In this document: one piece after another, positions 1 through 9,647 of the stretch
Layout of the letters: every line of letters starts with the position of its first letter
Position numbering within the stretch: position 1 is the first letter of the stretch
Source of the DNA: Gracilaria vermiculophylla
Taxonomy: Eukaryota; Rhodophyta; Florideophyceae; Gracilariales; Gracilariaceae
Length of the DNA: 64,000 nt
Assembly: GCA_019155205.2 (NCBI GenBank)
Contig: JAHNZQ020003149.1
Span: 86,925 to 150,924, forward strand
Direction: 5' to 3'
Position numbers and translations under genes: made by a program
The notes under the pieces: model-generated
Told to the model about the DNA's origin: nothing
What the model saw: only the letters and a program-made list of their open reading frames with translations
Database searches by the model: none

Positions 1-1
1 T

Positions 2-604
2 CCCCAACGCGGGGATAAGCTCCTCGTGGTGGGTCTTGGCAATCCAGGCCCTCGTTTTGAGAACACTAGGCACAACGTCGGATTCAGCCTAATCGATCAA
101 TATGCTTCTCGGCATGCTGCTGGGAAATTCAGAAAGGAGAAGCATCTGCAGGGAGAGATTGTTCGCTTCCCTTTGTTTGATAGAAACGTGATGTTGCTTA
201 AGCCTACTACCTTTATGAATGCTTCTGGCCGTGCTGTACGAGCGGCCTTGAAGTTTTTGAACGCCCCTGTGAGCGCACTACTTGTTATTGTAGACGACAT
301 GTCCCTCCCAATTGGAGACATTAGATTGCGTGCGAAGGGAAGTGCCGGAGGGCACAATGGATTGAAGAGCATCCAACAAAGTGTCAGTGGGATGAACTAC
401 ACTAGATTGCGCGTTGGTGTTGGTTCTCCAAGGAATGGTGCTCAAGAGTGGGCTGATTTTGTTTTAGGACCTTTCTCAAAAGGAGAGAGAAAAGCTATGG
501 AAGATGTGGAGTGGGACGTGATGGAAGCTATAGACTTTTGGGTGCAGGAGCCTAGCATAGAGAAGGTGCAGAATCAGATCGCGCTATCGAAACAGAAGCG
601 TTGA
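2..604 (+). CDS. pth: Peptidyl-tRNA hydrolase (bacterial/organelle type), 5' partial
   Basis: Cleaves the ester bond of peptidyl-tRNAs released by stalled ribosomes. The bacterial-type enzyme in a eukaryote normally serves the mitochondrion or plastid. The conserved VGLGNPG start strand, the NTRHNVG block with the catalytic His, FMNASG, the VDDM...G segment with the active-site Asp, and GGHNGLKSI are all visible in order. Bacterial homologues have about 190 residues, and the visible part covers that whole domain. The frame stays open to base 2, upstream of VVGLGNPG, so the gene continues out of the window and an N-terminal transit peptide probably lies there. No in-window ATG fits. The gene converges on GALT with about 180 bases between the stops. 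Family assignment is firm; compartment is inferred. Confidence 0.93.
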   Translation, partial: PQRGDKLLVVGLGNPGPRFENTRHNVGFSLIDQYASRHAAGKFRKEKHLQGEIVRFPLFDRNVMLLKPTTFMNASGRAVRAALKFLNAPVSALLVIVDDMSLPIGDIRLRAKGSAGGHNGLKSIQQSVSGMNYTRLRVGVGSPRNGAQEWADFVLGPFSKGERKAMEDVEWDVMEAIDFWVQEPSIEKVQNQIALSKQKR

Positions 605-786
605 TGAAACATTAAAATGCGGGGAAAAGGGCTAAAATGTCCGCTTACTGCTTGATTCGGCCATCATGACCGGAATGATGCAAGTGATATCAAAGAAATG
701 CCTTTACACGGACTGAAAGAACAAATTTCTGTCTATGACAGAGATATCCATGAAATCGTTTGAGGGGCACCTGTGCGACAGCTCTC

Positions 787-1902
787 CTACTTAGAGGCAT
801 CACCATTGCCGTCAGCCTTTTCTTGCTTACGAGCGTGATTATAGTGTATTTCAGAGCAATCACGCAATCTCGCCGCGGCTTGTTCGGCGGTTAGATCTCT
901 CTGAGACTCTCCAAGCATTTCGAAACCAACCATGAACTTCCTCACGGTTGCACTGCGAAGCAATGGCGGGTAGAAGTGCATGTGAAAGTGAGCATACTCG
1001 TGTTCAGCTGGATCAGTGCCGTTAGTTGTGGGTGATTGATGAATACCCATAGAGTACGGAAAGAGAGTGGTGAACAGATTGTCGTAACGCGCACATACAC
1101 GTCGGTAAATGTCGGCTAGGTCTACCTTCATGGTTTCGTCGAAGTTCAAGAGGCAGGGCACGCGCTTTTTGCTAAGAACAAGCACTTCAAACGGCCAGGT
1201 TGCCCAAAAAGGCACAACAGCAAGGAAGCTGTCATTCTGGCACACAATTCGTTCTTTCGCTTTCATCTCAAGTTTAACATAGTCATCCAACATATGAGTT
1301 CCCTTTTTCTTGTAGTAGGCCTCAAGGTTTTCCAAGGCAGTACGAGGTTCTTCTGGAATAAACTCTGAGGCCCAGATTTGACCGTGGGGATGAGGATTCG
1401 AGCAGCCCATCATCTGTCCCTTGTTTTCAAATATTTGCACATGACTAATGTAGTCGAGCTTGGAAAGGGTATCGTATTCTTCAATCCAGGCGTCGACGAC
1501 GGGCTTGATCTCTTCGACAGTCATCTCGGCAACTGTAAGGTTAAGTTTCGGAGAGAAGCACACAACGCGACACTTACCACGTACAGCCTTTGCGACGAGC
1601 AGATCATTGTTCTCGACGCTACCAACTTCGCCATGGGGTGTGTTATCAAGCAATGCCTGGAAGTCATTGTCAAACACAAACGTGGTGTCATACTTGGGGT
1701 TTTGCACGGAACCGTTCACACGGTAGTTTCCTGGGCCGAGATAATCCTTTGGATCGTATTCAGGACGGTCATCAGACGGCAGCTCTTCAACACTGCCTTG
1801 CCACGGTCGCTTTGCACGATGCGGTGAACAGAGAATCCATCGCCCTGAGAGCGGATTATAGCGACGGTGTGGATGCTCGGCATAGTCGAAGGCGCCGGAC
1901 AT
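787..1902 (-). CDS. GALT: Galactose-1-phosphate uridylyltransferase (GALT)
   Basis: Second enzyme of the Leloir pathway: it exchanges UDP between UDP-glucose and galactose-1-phosphate, in the cytosol. The 371-residue protein has the usual family length. It shows RRYNPLSGRW near the N-terminus, FDNDFQALL, the active-site signature SNPHPHGQIWAS in which the middle His of His-Pro-His forms the uridylyl intermediate, and the C-terminal HQSPT...EHEYAHFHMHFYPPLLRS block. No introns are apparent. It is transcribed divergently from the neighbouring DEAH helicase gene; the shared 430-base spacer carries an ACGT-core element and CCAAT motifs. In a red alga it would feed galactose into floridean starch and galactan metabolism (inference). 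Confidence 0.97.
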   Translation of the reverse strand: MSGAFDYAEHPHRRYNPLSGRWILCSPHRAKRPWQGSVEELPSDDRPEYDPKDYLGPGNYRVNGSVQNPKYDTTFVFDNDFQALLDNTPHGEVGSVENNDLLVAKAVRGKCRVVCFSPKLNLTVAEMTVEEIKPVVDAWIEEYDTLSKLDYISHVQIFENKGQMMGCSNPHPHGQIWASEFIPEEPRTALENLEAYYKKKGTHMLDDYVKLEMKAKERIVCQNDSFLAVVPFWATWPFEVLVLSKKRVPCLLNFDETMKVDLADIYRRVCARYDNLFTTLFPYSMGIHQSPTTNGTDPAEHEYAHFHMHFYPPLLRSATVRKFMVGFEMLGESQRDLTAEQAAARLRDCSEIHYNHARKQEKADGNGDASK

Positions 1903-2331
1903 TGTTCACCAATAGGTCAGAGTTGCAATCGTCCAAGATGATCGAGCAATGACAGTTTTCTGGAGACGTTGATGTGCTGAGAACTTAACAAATAGTTTCG
2001 GTCAAGTAACGGACAGGCTGTCGAGTGGTGCATAGCGATTGTGACGTGGCGGTGGCGAAGCAAAAAGCAGTGCTCACGTTGGCCTAAAGCATGCATTTTT
2101 CATTGGTGGCTGCCGCGACGCAGCCAACTGTGAGCGAAATTCGCTTACGAATCCAGTCATGGACAGCCCGCCTGCATCAGGAATTGAAGCATACGGCCAA
2201 TAGCGATAGGGCAGCATAAATAACCTGTCGTTTTCTCTGCGTGCCCTTATCATTTCTGTTGTAGAAAGCCAAGGCCATCGTTTCTACCTCCGTTCTTGCA
2301 TCTCTGATCACAACACAACACATGTATCAGT
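1903..2331. promoter_or_regulatory. Divergent promoter region GALT / DEAH helicase
   Basis: Spacer between two divergent start codons. Visible elements are TGACGTGGCG at 2042-2051 (ACGT-core, bZIP-type), an inverted CCAAT motif near 2099, a direct CCAAT at about 2196, and an AT-rich CATAAATAA at about 2216, roughly 115 bases before the helicase ATG, in a position that would suit a TATA box. No ORF of note. Confidence 0.45.
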
Positions 2332-4827
2332 ATGTCTGCGCCACCGAAACGTCCACGCTCTCCATCTCAGCCGTCGATAGATGATCTGAGAAAGCAGTCA
2401 CGCCGGAACTATTTGGCTCGCCGGGAAGTGCAACAGCTTACACGACTTCGGGAGGAGATTATTGACGAGAAGACTCTTTTTCAAGATGAAGAACTCACAG
2501 AGCGCGAAAGACGAGATCTTGAACTTAAGCAACAGATATACGAGCTTGCAACTCAGCGTGTTGCCTCTTCAAACGTTGCTCCGGCTTACTCAGTTCCAGA
2601 TTCGAAAGGCGTGGAGGACTCAGTCGCTGAAGATCTTGACGCCTCTCTAGATATCCATGCAAACTCAGACCAAAAGCGCTGGGAGGAAGCTCAAATCAGG
2701 AAAGGTAAAACTACAGGATACCACACCACTCATTCCACACAACACTCCATTTTACTCAATGCCCCCGACTTTGAACTGCCCGCCAAGCTACAGGGTTTAC
2801 CAAATGCTACATCACGTGAATCAATCGCCCAACAGCGCCGGCGTAAGAGGCAAGAAGAAAGACATCATCTTCAACAAGAGAGACGTTCTCTGCCCATGTA
2901 TGCTCATAAAAATGCGTTAATGGAAGCAATAAAACAGCATCAAGTTCTCATAGTAGAAAGCGAGACCGGAAGCGGCAAAACCACTCAAATTCCACAATAC
3001 TTGATCGAAGAGGGATTCGGATCCGTCGTTTGCACACAGCCTCGGCGAGTTGCCGCAATGTCTGTGGCTGCCCGTGTCGCCCACGAAATGGGGGTTAAAC
3101 TTGGGAATGAAGTTGGATACTCAATTCGTTTTGAAGACTGTACGTCCGATAAGACTATTATAAAATATGTTACTGATGGTATGCTGTTGCGAGAGTTCTT
3201 GTCCGAGCCGGATCTTAAGGCTTACGATGTTGTTCTAGTCGATGAGGCCCATGAACGGTCAATGAGCACAGATGTTGTCATGGGGCTCATCAAGGATATT
3301 GCACGATTCCGAGGCGATGATGTGCGGATTATGATTTCTTCAGCTACTATGGATACAAAGAAGTTCTCGTTATATTTTGACGATGCTCCTGTGTATTCAA
3401 TCCCTGGTCGCCGTTACGATGTTGACATATACCATACGAAAACTCCTGAACCGGATTATGTGGAAGCTAGTTGTGTGACCGTCCTCCAGATTCATGCATC
3501 TCAGCCTCGAGGTGATATTCTTGTTTTTCTCACGGGCCAGGAAGAGATCGAAGTTGCCGAAGAAATCTTAAGAGATCGTACGAGAGGACTCGGGTCCAAG
3601 CTTGGAGAGCTCATCATAGCCCCAATATACGCTTCACTTCCATCAGAAATGCAAGCGAAAATCTTTGAAGAAACACCTGAGAATGCTCGCAAAGTAGTTT
3701 TGGCTACCAATATAGCAGAGACGTCAGTGACCATTCCTGGAATTGTGTACGTAATTGATCCTGGCTTTTGTAAACAGAAGTCATACAACCCAAAAACCGG
3801 AATGGAAAGCTTGCTTGTAATGCCTGTTTCCAGAGCCGGGGCAAAGCAGCGAGCAGGTCGTGCAGGACGGACACAGCCGGGTAAGTGCTTTCGATTGTAC
3901 ACAAAATGGTCATTTATGAATGAAATGGATGAGAATACAACCCCGGAGCTGCTTAGAACCAACCTTAGCCAAGTTGTCTTGCTTTTGCTGTCACTCGGAA
4001 TCGAAAACCTGATCGAATTTGATTTCATCGATGCACCCCCTCCGGAAGCCTTACTTCGCTCTCTTGAGCACCTGTACGCCTTAGGTGCCTTGAACGACAA
4101 AGGGAAGCTCACAAAGCTTGGAAGAAAAATGGCAGAACTTCCTCTGGAACCAATGATGGCAAAAGCCTTGCTCGCGAGTGAACAGTACAAATGCTCAGAA
4201 GAAGTGACCATCATTTGTTCGATGCTCAGCGTGAACAACGCCGTATTTTATCGGCCGAAACAAAAGAAAATGATGGCCGACGGCGCCCGTGCAGCTTTTG
4301 CGAGAGGTGGTGGTGGGGATCATATGTGTCTGTTGAGATGCTTCGCCCAATGGCGTAATTCCGGGTTTTCGAAGCATTGGTGTTATGAACATTTTGTGCA
4401 GACTAGGACGATGAAACGAGCTCGTGACGTTTACGAACAACTGGACCAACTCTTGGACAGGGTGGAAATTGAAAGAAACTCTGTCGGCGTTGGTGACAAG
4501 GTTCCGATTCTAAAAGCGCTGACTTCTGGATTCTTCTACAACGCATGTCGCCTGCAAAAAAACGGTCTTTACAGAACTCTGAAAAATCCTCATACTGTGC
4601 AAGTCCACCCCTCAAGCTGTTTGGCTCACGCAGAGACCAAACCAAGGTGGGTGATCTACCACGAACTTGTATTTACCACCAAAGAATTCATGAGGCAGGT
4701 ATTTGACATTGAAGACGGTTGGTTAAATGAGGTAGCCCCTCATTTCTACAAACAAGAAGACATATTAGAAGATTCAAAGCGCAAGATGCCGAGAGTATTG
4801 GGCAAGGTAGGTGGCAGAGTAAGGTGA
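2332..4827 (+). CDS. PRP2: DEAH-box spliceosomal RNA helicase, PRP2/DHX16-like
   Basis: ATP-dependent RNA helicase that remodels the spliceosome before the first splicing step. In the 831-residue protein the charged N-terminal 200 residues precede motif I ESETGSGKTTQ (about residue 210), DEAH (VDEAHERS, about 303), motif III SAT (about 336) and motif VI QRAGRAGR (about 505). Winged-helix/ratchet, HA2 and OB-fold regions follow. The segment HSILLNAPDFELP before the helicase core and the LPMYAHKNALMEAI entry resemble PRP2/DHX16 more than PRP16, PRP22 or PRP43. Both start and stop are in one frame. Retaining a spliceosomal ATPase fits the presence of a real intron elsewhere in this window. DEAH family is certain, PRP2 subfamily likely. 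Confidence 0.93.
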   Translation: MSAPPKRPRSPSQPSIDDLRKQSRRNYLARREVQQLTRLREEIIDEKTLFQDEELTERERRDLELKQQIYELATQRVASSNVAPAYSVPDSKGVEDSVAEDLDASLDIHANSDQKRWEEAQIRKGKTTGYHTTHSTQHSILLNAPDFELPAKLQGLPNATSRESIAQQRRRKRQEERHHLQQERRSLPMYAHKNALMEAIKQHQVLIVESETGSGKTTQIPQYLIEEGFGSVVCTQPRRVAAMSVAARVAHEMGVKLGNEVGYSIRFEDCTSDKTIIKYVTDGMLLREFLSEPDLKAYDVVLVDEAHERSMSTDVVMGLIKDIARFRGDDVRIMISSATMDTKKFSLYFDDAPVYSIPGRRYDVDIYHTKTPEPDYVEASCVTVLQIHASQPRGDILVFLTGQEEIEVAEEILRDRTRGLGSKLGELIIAPIYASLPSEMQAKIFEETPENARKVVLATNIAETSVTIPGIVYVIDPGFCKQKSYNPKTGMESLLVMPVSRAGAKQRAGRAGRTQPGKCFRLYTKWSFMNEMDENTTPELLRTNLSQVVLLLLSLGIENLIEFDFIDAPPPEALLRSLEHLYALGALNDKGKLTKLGRKMAELPLEPMMAKALLASEQYKCSEEVTIICSMLSVNNAVFYRPKQKKMMADGARAAFARGGGGDHMCLLRCFAQWRNSGFSKHWCYEHFVQTRTMKRARDVYEQLDQLLDRVEIERNSVGVGDKVPILKALTSGFFYNACRLQKNGLYRTLKNPHTVQVHPSSCLAHAETKPRWVIYHELVFTTKEFMRQVFDIEDGWLNEVAPHFYKQEDILEDSKRKMPRVLGKVGGRVR

Positions 4828-4875
4828 GATTAAACAGATCAAGTGAATGATGGAAGGGCTTGGTTTCTTTTCAGT

Positions 4876-6666
4876 TCATGAAGGCGGTTGTGGTGCGTTG
4901 GTAACCGACACGGTTAAAAGGTTTTGCATGTAAGCCAAGCGATTGTTCAGGCCGTCAACCTGTTTTCGAAGCATAGTATTTTCGTCGAGAAGTTCATTTA
5001 GCTTTTCTTCGTACTCCGCAGCGATGACCTTTCTTCTTACCCGGGACAGCTTTGCGCTCTCCCTATTCTTTTGTTTTCGCCACAAGATTCGCTCTTCATC
5101 TGTGAGTTCTGGATTCTTCCTCTTCCTTCCCCTCTTTTTCTTCGCCGGAACGTGAGGAGTGACGGGCTTCGCCCATTGTGAATCCGCAATCGGGATGCTA
5201 GGGTAGTTAAGCACCCCATTGGGAGGTAGGCCGAACGTGGATGGGAGTGGGGCTGGCGCTATCTTCGCAGCTTGTCTTGGTTGCAATGAAAGTTGAGATG
5301 GGTGGTCCTTCTTCAGGGCTATTGGTACAACTGACATACGCGCCTGGGAGTGAACGGATGGAGAAGGAAACCCCATGGTGGACACAACAGACGGCGAAGG
5401 GGACTTCACATGCGCTGACACGGTTGCATATGACATCGGTGCATTTGACGTTGTCGAGCCCTGGGTTGTGATCGAGGGTGCTGTTGTCGATATAGGAACA
5501 GCGAGGGGTTTGAAGGACGGGTCAGAAGCTGCGGGAACTATTGAGGTAGCAGCGGGCCTCAAGTTGGTCGGTTGTTGTACTGAAGATGGGCCATTGGTGT
5601 CCCATGGGGTTCCAGCCTGACCAGGCGACGACGTATTGACATCAGGGGTAATTTGTGGGGCATTTGGCTCGGTTGAAGATTGTGATAGAGGAGCAGACCC
5701 ATTTTGATGAGTGTCAATGGTATGCTCATCGTCAGAAGAATCACCGGGACACTCATCATCGGGCAAATTGTTTTGCGCATTTTCCAGTGTGTCATCATCT
5801 TCGGGTTGTTCTTGGTCATTCTCTACCGCAGAGGCCTCAAGGGTTTTCAAGTAATCACCGAGCTCAAGACCTAGTTTTGATGTATAGAGAACACCACTCT
5901 GACGAACGGCATCGACCTCCCATGTGGTTCTAACATCTTCAAGCCAAGTTGACTTTTCAGCGTTTGCTAGGACAACACTGTCGTGACCAGAATTTTTTTG
6001 TTGAAATGGCAGCGGTGGAGGTATAGGAGCATGGGTGCTTTGGCCTATATGGTGATCGTCGCCCAAAGGAAAAGTACGCTCGTCCTTCGGCAGAGTAATA
6101 TCGCGCATTACACGCCTGGCCTCGCGAATGCTGGAAATCGACGGTTGCTGCGGTGGAGGGGCATCTGCAAGTGGATCATGCTCTTGACCAAAGAGTTTTG
6201 GAAGACGCATGGTCAAAGAGCGGGCCAACTGTTCCGGGGAAACGGGCTGAGCGGTCTCCTCGGACGCGTCGGGCGGCACATCTTCGGATGCAGCCGCAGC
6301 ACATAACGCGGACATAGATTTGATGCCGTTTGATACTCTTTCCACGACGGCGATAACAGAATCAAGCGCGGCGGCCTTTGCTTCGGGGTTCGGATTAGAG
6401 GAGTCGACGAGGTTTATAAGCGAGTTCGCGTGAGCGTAAGTCTCGGCAATGTTGGTGTCCAGCAGTGTTGCATCAGGGTCGAGATCAGTGTTCGCAAAGG
6501 AATAACGGGCGTCAGGTGAAAGTTTTTCAGATAGCGCGGCACCGATGGAACTAACTGGAGCGTTGGGCGGCACGTCAACCTGTTCCACAGTGCCGTTGGG
6601 CATGCGTACGAGCAACTGGATTGTGGCTCCTTGCTCGGGCGAGGTGGGTGGCGGCGAGCTGTGCAT
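4876..6666 (-). CDS. bZIP transcription factor with N-terminal ubiquitin-like region
   Basis: The 596-residue protein starts at the ATG at 6666; the frame stays open further upstream, but that part looks like 5' UTR. Residues about 10-85 (IQLLVRMPNGTVEQVDVPP, a helix AALSEKL, then TDLDPDATLLDTNI) follow the strand-helix-strand pattern of a ubiquitin-like beta-grasp domain. A long acidic, Ser/Pro/Thr-rich middle suggests an activation region. The C-terminus holds the basic region RKQKNRESAKLSRVRRK and a leucine zipper with heptad positions Y/L/L/L/V/L/L, preceded by a basic KKKRGRKRK nuclear-localisation-like cluster. It is a nuclear DNA-binding dimer by family. No orthologue is claimed. It ends only about 50 bases from the stop of the convergent helicase gene. 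Confidence 0.88.
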   Translation of the reverse strand: MHSSPPPTSPEQGATIQLLVRMPNGTVEQVDVPPNAPVSSIGAALSEKLSPDARYSFANTDLDPDATLLDTNIAETYAHANSLINLVDSSNPNPEAKAAALDSVIAVVERVSNGIKSMSALCAAAASEDVPPDASEETAQPVSPEQLARSLTMRLPKLFGQEHDPLADAPPPQQPSISSIREARRVMRDITLPKDERTFPLGDDHHIGQSTHAPIPPPLPFQQKNSGHDSVVLANAEKSTWLEDVRTTWEVDAVRQSGVLYTSKLGLELGDYLKTLEASAVENDQEQPEDDDTLENAQNNLPDDECPGDSSDDEHTIDTHQNGSAPLSQSSTEPNAPQITPDVNTSSPGQAGTPWDTNGPSSVQQPTNLRPAATSIVPAASDPSFKPLAVPISTTAPSITTQGSTTSNAPMSYATVSAHVKSPSPSVVSTMGFPSPSVHSQARMSVVPIALKKDHPSQLSLQPRQAAKIAPAPLPSTFGLPPNGVLNYPSIPIADSQWAKPVTPHVPAKKKRGRKRKNPELTDEERILWRKQKNRESAKLSRVRRKVIAAEYEEKLNELLDENTMLRKQVDGLNNRLAYMQNLLTVSVTNAPQPPS

Positions 6667-7132
6667 TTTCGGGCAAGGAAGAATTGGAAATAGAAGCTGG
6701 GATTCAAAGAGCAATAAGCTGCGGTGAGGGGGCTGTTTCGAGCGGAGAGGTGGTGAAGTGTACAAGGGTAGGCAAAGCCAAGGATAGGCAAAGCCAAGGA
6801 TAGTTCGGCAGTGAAGAGCCAAACAAGCTATTTCTACGCCATTTGGTCTAAAGTGGGAAAGCAACTGTTCTTGTACTACGACAACGTGCCACAGGCGGTG
6901 CCACAGGCGGCGCGCAGCAAAGCGTGCTGTCAAAAAAACGCATTGGTTGGCCTCGGGCCGGCAGCGTTCGCCCGCACCCAACACGTGTGATTCTGTTCCC
7001 GCGCCTTGTCGATGAAAGTGACGAGTCAGACATGCTCAAGCGGCGAACCATTCACAGCCATGACGCCCACAAACCACCTGCTCTTCACGCCGTCCTTTTC
7101 AGCCTTCTCCGAGAGGAGCCAGGGGTCACGAA
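6667..7132. promoter_or_regulatory. Divergent spacer bZIP / ALG13
   Basis: About 470 bases separate the two divergent start codons. The sequence has two near-identical copies of a GCCACAGGCGG-type string around 6888-6910 and a short duplicated AGGCAAAGCCAAGGATAG near 6771-6802. No clear TATA box and no ORF that looks real. Confidence 0.35.
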
Positions 7133-7666
7133 ATGTCTGTCGATGGGGCGGGAAAAACATTGCTAGTGACGGTAGGTTCCACACAATTCCCTGCCCTAAC
7201 CGATTTCGTAACGCTGCCGTCGACCCTCGCCGAGCTGCATGAATTAGGAATCGCGCAGGTGACGCTGCAACATGGTAGCTACACGCCCACTTTGCCGGCG
7301 CCAGGAGAAAGGCCCCCTACTGTGCAGCCGTTACGCTATCATCCCCAGCTGTGCAATCTGCTAAGAAAGGCGGATGTAGTCGTGTCGCATGCTGGTGCCG
7401 GCACAGTTCTAGAAGCCGTTGATGCACGGCGACCACTGGTGGTGGTCGTCAATGACGCATTGATGCACAATCACCAAACCGAGCTTGCGGACGCTATGCA
7501 GCGATGCGGTTGTTGTGTGGTAGTTAGCGCCAAAAACATGACACAGCGCCTCATTCCGGCCATTCGACAGGTTTTGGGTGATGGCGCCGCGGAGAGACGG
7601 GCGCCGCCCCCGCGAATGCGTGGCGTGTTTGCAAGCGTGGTCGCTGAGGAATTGGCGTTCACGTGA
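7133..7666 (+). CDS. ALG13: ALG13-like catalytic subunit of UDP-GlcNAc transferase
   Basis: ALG13 with membrane-bound ALG14 adds the second GlcNAc to dolichol-PP-GlcNAc on the cytosolic face of the ER, early in N-glycosylation. The 177-residue protein has the expected size for a stand-alone ALG13 subunit. It begins LLVTVGSTQF, has LQHGSYTP in the middle, and carries the family core VVSHAGAGTVLEAV followed by PLVVVVNDALMHNHQTELA. There is no transmembrane segment, so a membrane partner is needed. A polyadenylation-like AATAAA lies about 40 bases after the stop. Together with the GT29-like gene at about 10 kb it indicates secretory glycosylation, though the two are not an operon. Confidence 0.92.
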   Translation: MSVDGAGKTLLVTVGSTQFPALTDFVTLPSTLAELHELGIAQVTLQHGSYTPTLPAPGERPPTVQPLRYHPQLCNLLRKADVVVSHAGAGTVLEAVDARRPLVVVVNDALMHNHQTELADAMQRCGCCVVVSAKNMTQRLIPAIRQVLGDGAAERRAPPPRMRGVFASVVAEELAFT

Positions 7667-8357
7667 GTTGGGTATTAAACATAGCATTGCCTTCGCTTGC
7701 AACTCTCAAATAAATCGCGCTCGTACACACAACCATTTGCACCCATATTCACCGGCTCCCTCTCCCATCCCTTCTTACTCTCGAATAAGGTCCCACCGAT
7801 CACAAAATCTTCTAAACGTCATGCCTGACACCATCCTTCCAAGCCCGGTTTCAATCTCACTCAAAGAAAAATCTCTCACTCGCAAAATCACCACCCGCAA
7901 TCTCACTCTCATAAAAATGGGCTTGCTTCTCATCCACGCCAAACTCTGCTTCCTCTTTTGCACGTATTTGCAGTTGTCGTAAGGTCAATACTGTAACAAC
8001 TCCACACCAGTAAAACCAAGGCAGCTCAGTCTTCGTAAGCGACGCATATCAATAAACACACAAACATGGCCAAGATCCAGCTTCTGACTGAGAGAGCTCA
8101 ATTGACAGCCATGTCGCTATAAATCTAGTCAGCAAGATTTCCAAGTCTCACTGCTACCATTTCTCCTTATTCATTCATCCTGGGCTCCTTTGCCACCCAT
8201 CATTTGAAGCAATGCAGTCAGGATTCTTAAGCTAACTCCTTCTAAAGTATATTCCCTTGACTCCAGCTGAGGTGCATAGCTTTTTATATTTTGGATTGCA
8301 ACCGATCGCTCTCCGTGGTTGCTCTTAAAAAATACAGTTCCAGGCCCTTGCACGAGG
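7667..8357. other. Intergenic, 3' ends of ALG13 and D-LDH
   Basis: Convergent 3' flanks, with AATAAA near 7708. Pyrimidine-rich, CA/TC-rich sequence from 7720 to 7960 keeps one frame open, but its composition is repetitive and no protein family is recognisable. I see no RNA gene. Confidence 0.5.
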
Positions 8358-9647
8358 TCAAGTCAGCCCAGATGACGGCTCAACCTCTGCCTTTACTTCA
8401 AATTCCATTTCCATCCCCATTCTGTATTGAATCAAACATCTTATCAAATTTCTGGCTACCGCCGTAATAGCTTCTCGAGTCAGCGCAGACTGATGACCAG
8501 TCAACAATACGTTAGGCATAGACTTTAAGACCTGAAGATTCATATCAAGAACATCACCGGTTTGATCCCTGAAAAACAATGACGTCTCTCCCTCGTACAC
8601 ATCCATGGCAAGACCTCCTACTTGGCCGCTTCGCAAACCATCAATCACGGCAGAAATATCAACCAGAGCGCCACGAGCTGTGTTCACGATCACGACGCCT
8701 CTCTTACAGGTTCGGAGTGCCTCCGCTCCGATCATGTGTCGCGTCGCGGCCATAAGCGGTGCATGTAACGTAAGAATGTGCGAGCTTTCTAGGAGCGTTG
8801 TCAACGACACATATCGCCCTCCGGTCGCCAACACTTCCTTCGACTCGACCAGATCAAATGCCAGAATTCGACAGCCAAAGCCGCTGAGAATTTTGGCAAC
8901 GCTGCGACCAACCAGCCCTGTTCCTATGATACCGACAGTCTTTCCGGAGAGCTCGAAGCCCATGAGCCCATGCAAACGGAAGTTGCCGTCTCGGACACGA
9001 TTGTGCGCAATGTGTATCTTTCGGTTAAGCGTCATCAATAGTGATACTGTGTATTCTGCAACGCTTGTTGGGGAATGTGCAGGTGGTCTTGCAATCCGAA
9101 AACCGATCTCAAACGCTTGTTCGTCTGACAAAGCTCTCGCTCCTGAGTAGCGGAATGCGAGAACTTGAACACCGCAGGTCCTGAGCGCGTACAACATGTT
9201 CTTGTGTACCCTATCGGTAGCAAAAATACAAGCAACCTGCGCGCCGAGTGCTAAAGAGGCGGTGGCGTCTTCTAGCGCGCTTTGGATAGGAATCATCTCG
9301 ATATACCCGGAGGCACCTGCCAAGTTGATCTCGGACCGAAATACTTCAACTTCATATGGGAGCGCAGAGAAGAGTACAAACCTGAGCGGTCGCTGGTTTT
9401 GGTCGAAGAGCAGTTGAGGAGGAATTTGTTGTTGTGCGTTGAGCATTGCGGCGTTAGCGTTGACATACGAGGGCTGGAATTGCATCATTGTTTGATGATA
9501 GTGAGAGAGAGCGAGGCGGGCGGCATTGGCTGCAGAGGGGTCCAGATGAGTTGGTTGAGCTTGATAAAAGGAGCCGCCATGAGGGTTCGGCGGCTGTTGG
9601 TCGGGCAGAGGGGCAATCTGCACGTGCTTAACGGGGTTGTCGTCCAT
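8358..9647 (-). CDS. D-2-hydroxyacid dehydrogenase, bacterial D-lactate dehydrogenase (LdhA) type
   Basis: NAD-dependent reduction of pyruvate to D-lactate is the likely reaction. The 429-residue protein has a Gln/Pro/Asn-rich extension of about 85 residues, then the catalytic domain from RFVLFSALPYEVEVF. The Rossmann motif is VGIIGTGLVG with the NAD-selecting Asp in ILAFD about 18 residues later. The active-site triad is visible as Arg in NTARGALVD, Glu in the DVYEGE block, and His in TGHQSALTREA. The segment DVYEGETSLFF and the GHQ...LT end are typical of fermentative LdhA rather than CtBP/ANGUSTIFOLIA or phosphoglycerate dehydrogenases. No transit peptide is evident, so cytosolic. The upstream region carries ACGT-core elements. 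Acquisition from bacteria is plausible but needs a tree. Confidence 0.88.
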   Translation of the reverse strand: MDDNPVKHVQIAPLPDQQPPNPHGGSFYQAQPTHLDPSAANAARLALSHYHQTMMQFQPSYVNANAAMLNAQQQIPPQLLFDQNQRPLRFVLFSALPYEVEVFRSEINLAGASGYIEMIPIQSALEDATASLALGAQVACIFATDRVHKNMLYALRTCGVQVLAFRYSGARALSDEQAFEIGFRIARPPAHSPTSVAEYTVSLLMTLNRKIHIAHNRVRDGNFRLHGLMGFELSGKTVGIIGTGLVGRSVAKILSGFGCRILAFDLVESKEVLATGGRYVSLTTLLESSHILTLHAPLMAATRHMIGAEALRTCKRGVVIVNTARGALVDISAVIDGLRSGQVGGLAMDVYEGETSLFFRDQTGDVLDMNLQVLKSMPNVLLTGHQSALTREAITAVARNLIRCLIQYRMGMEMEFEVKAEVEPSSGLT

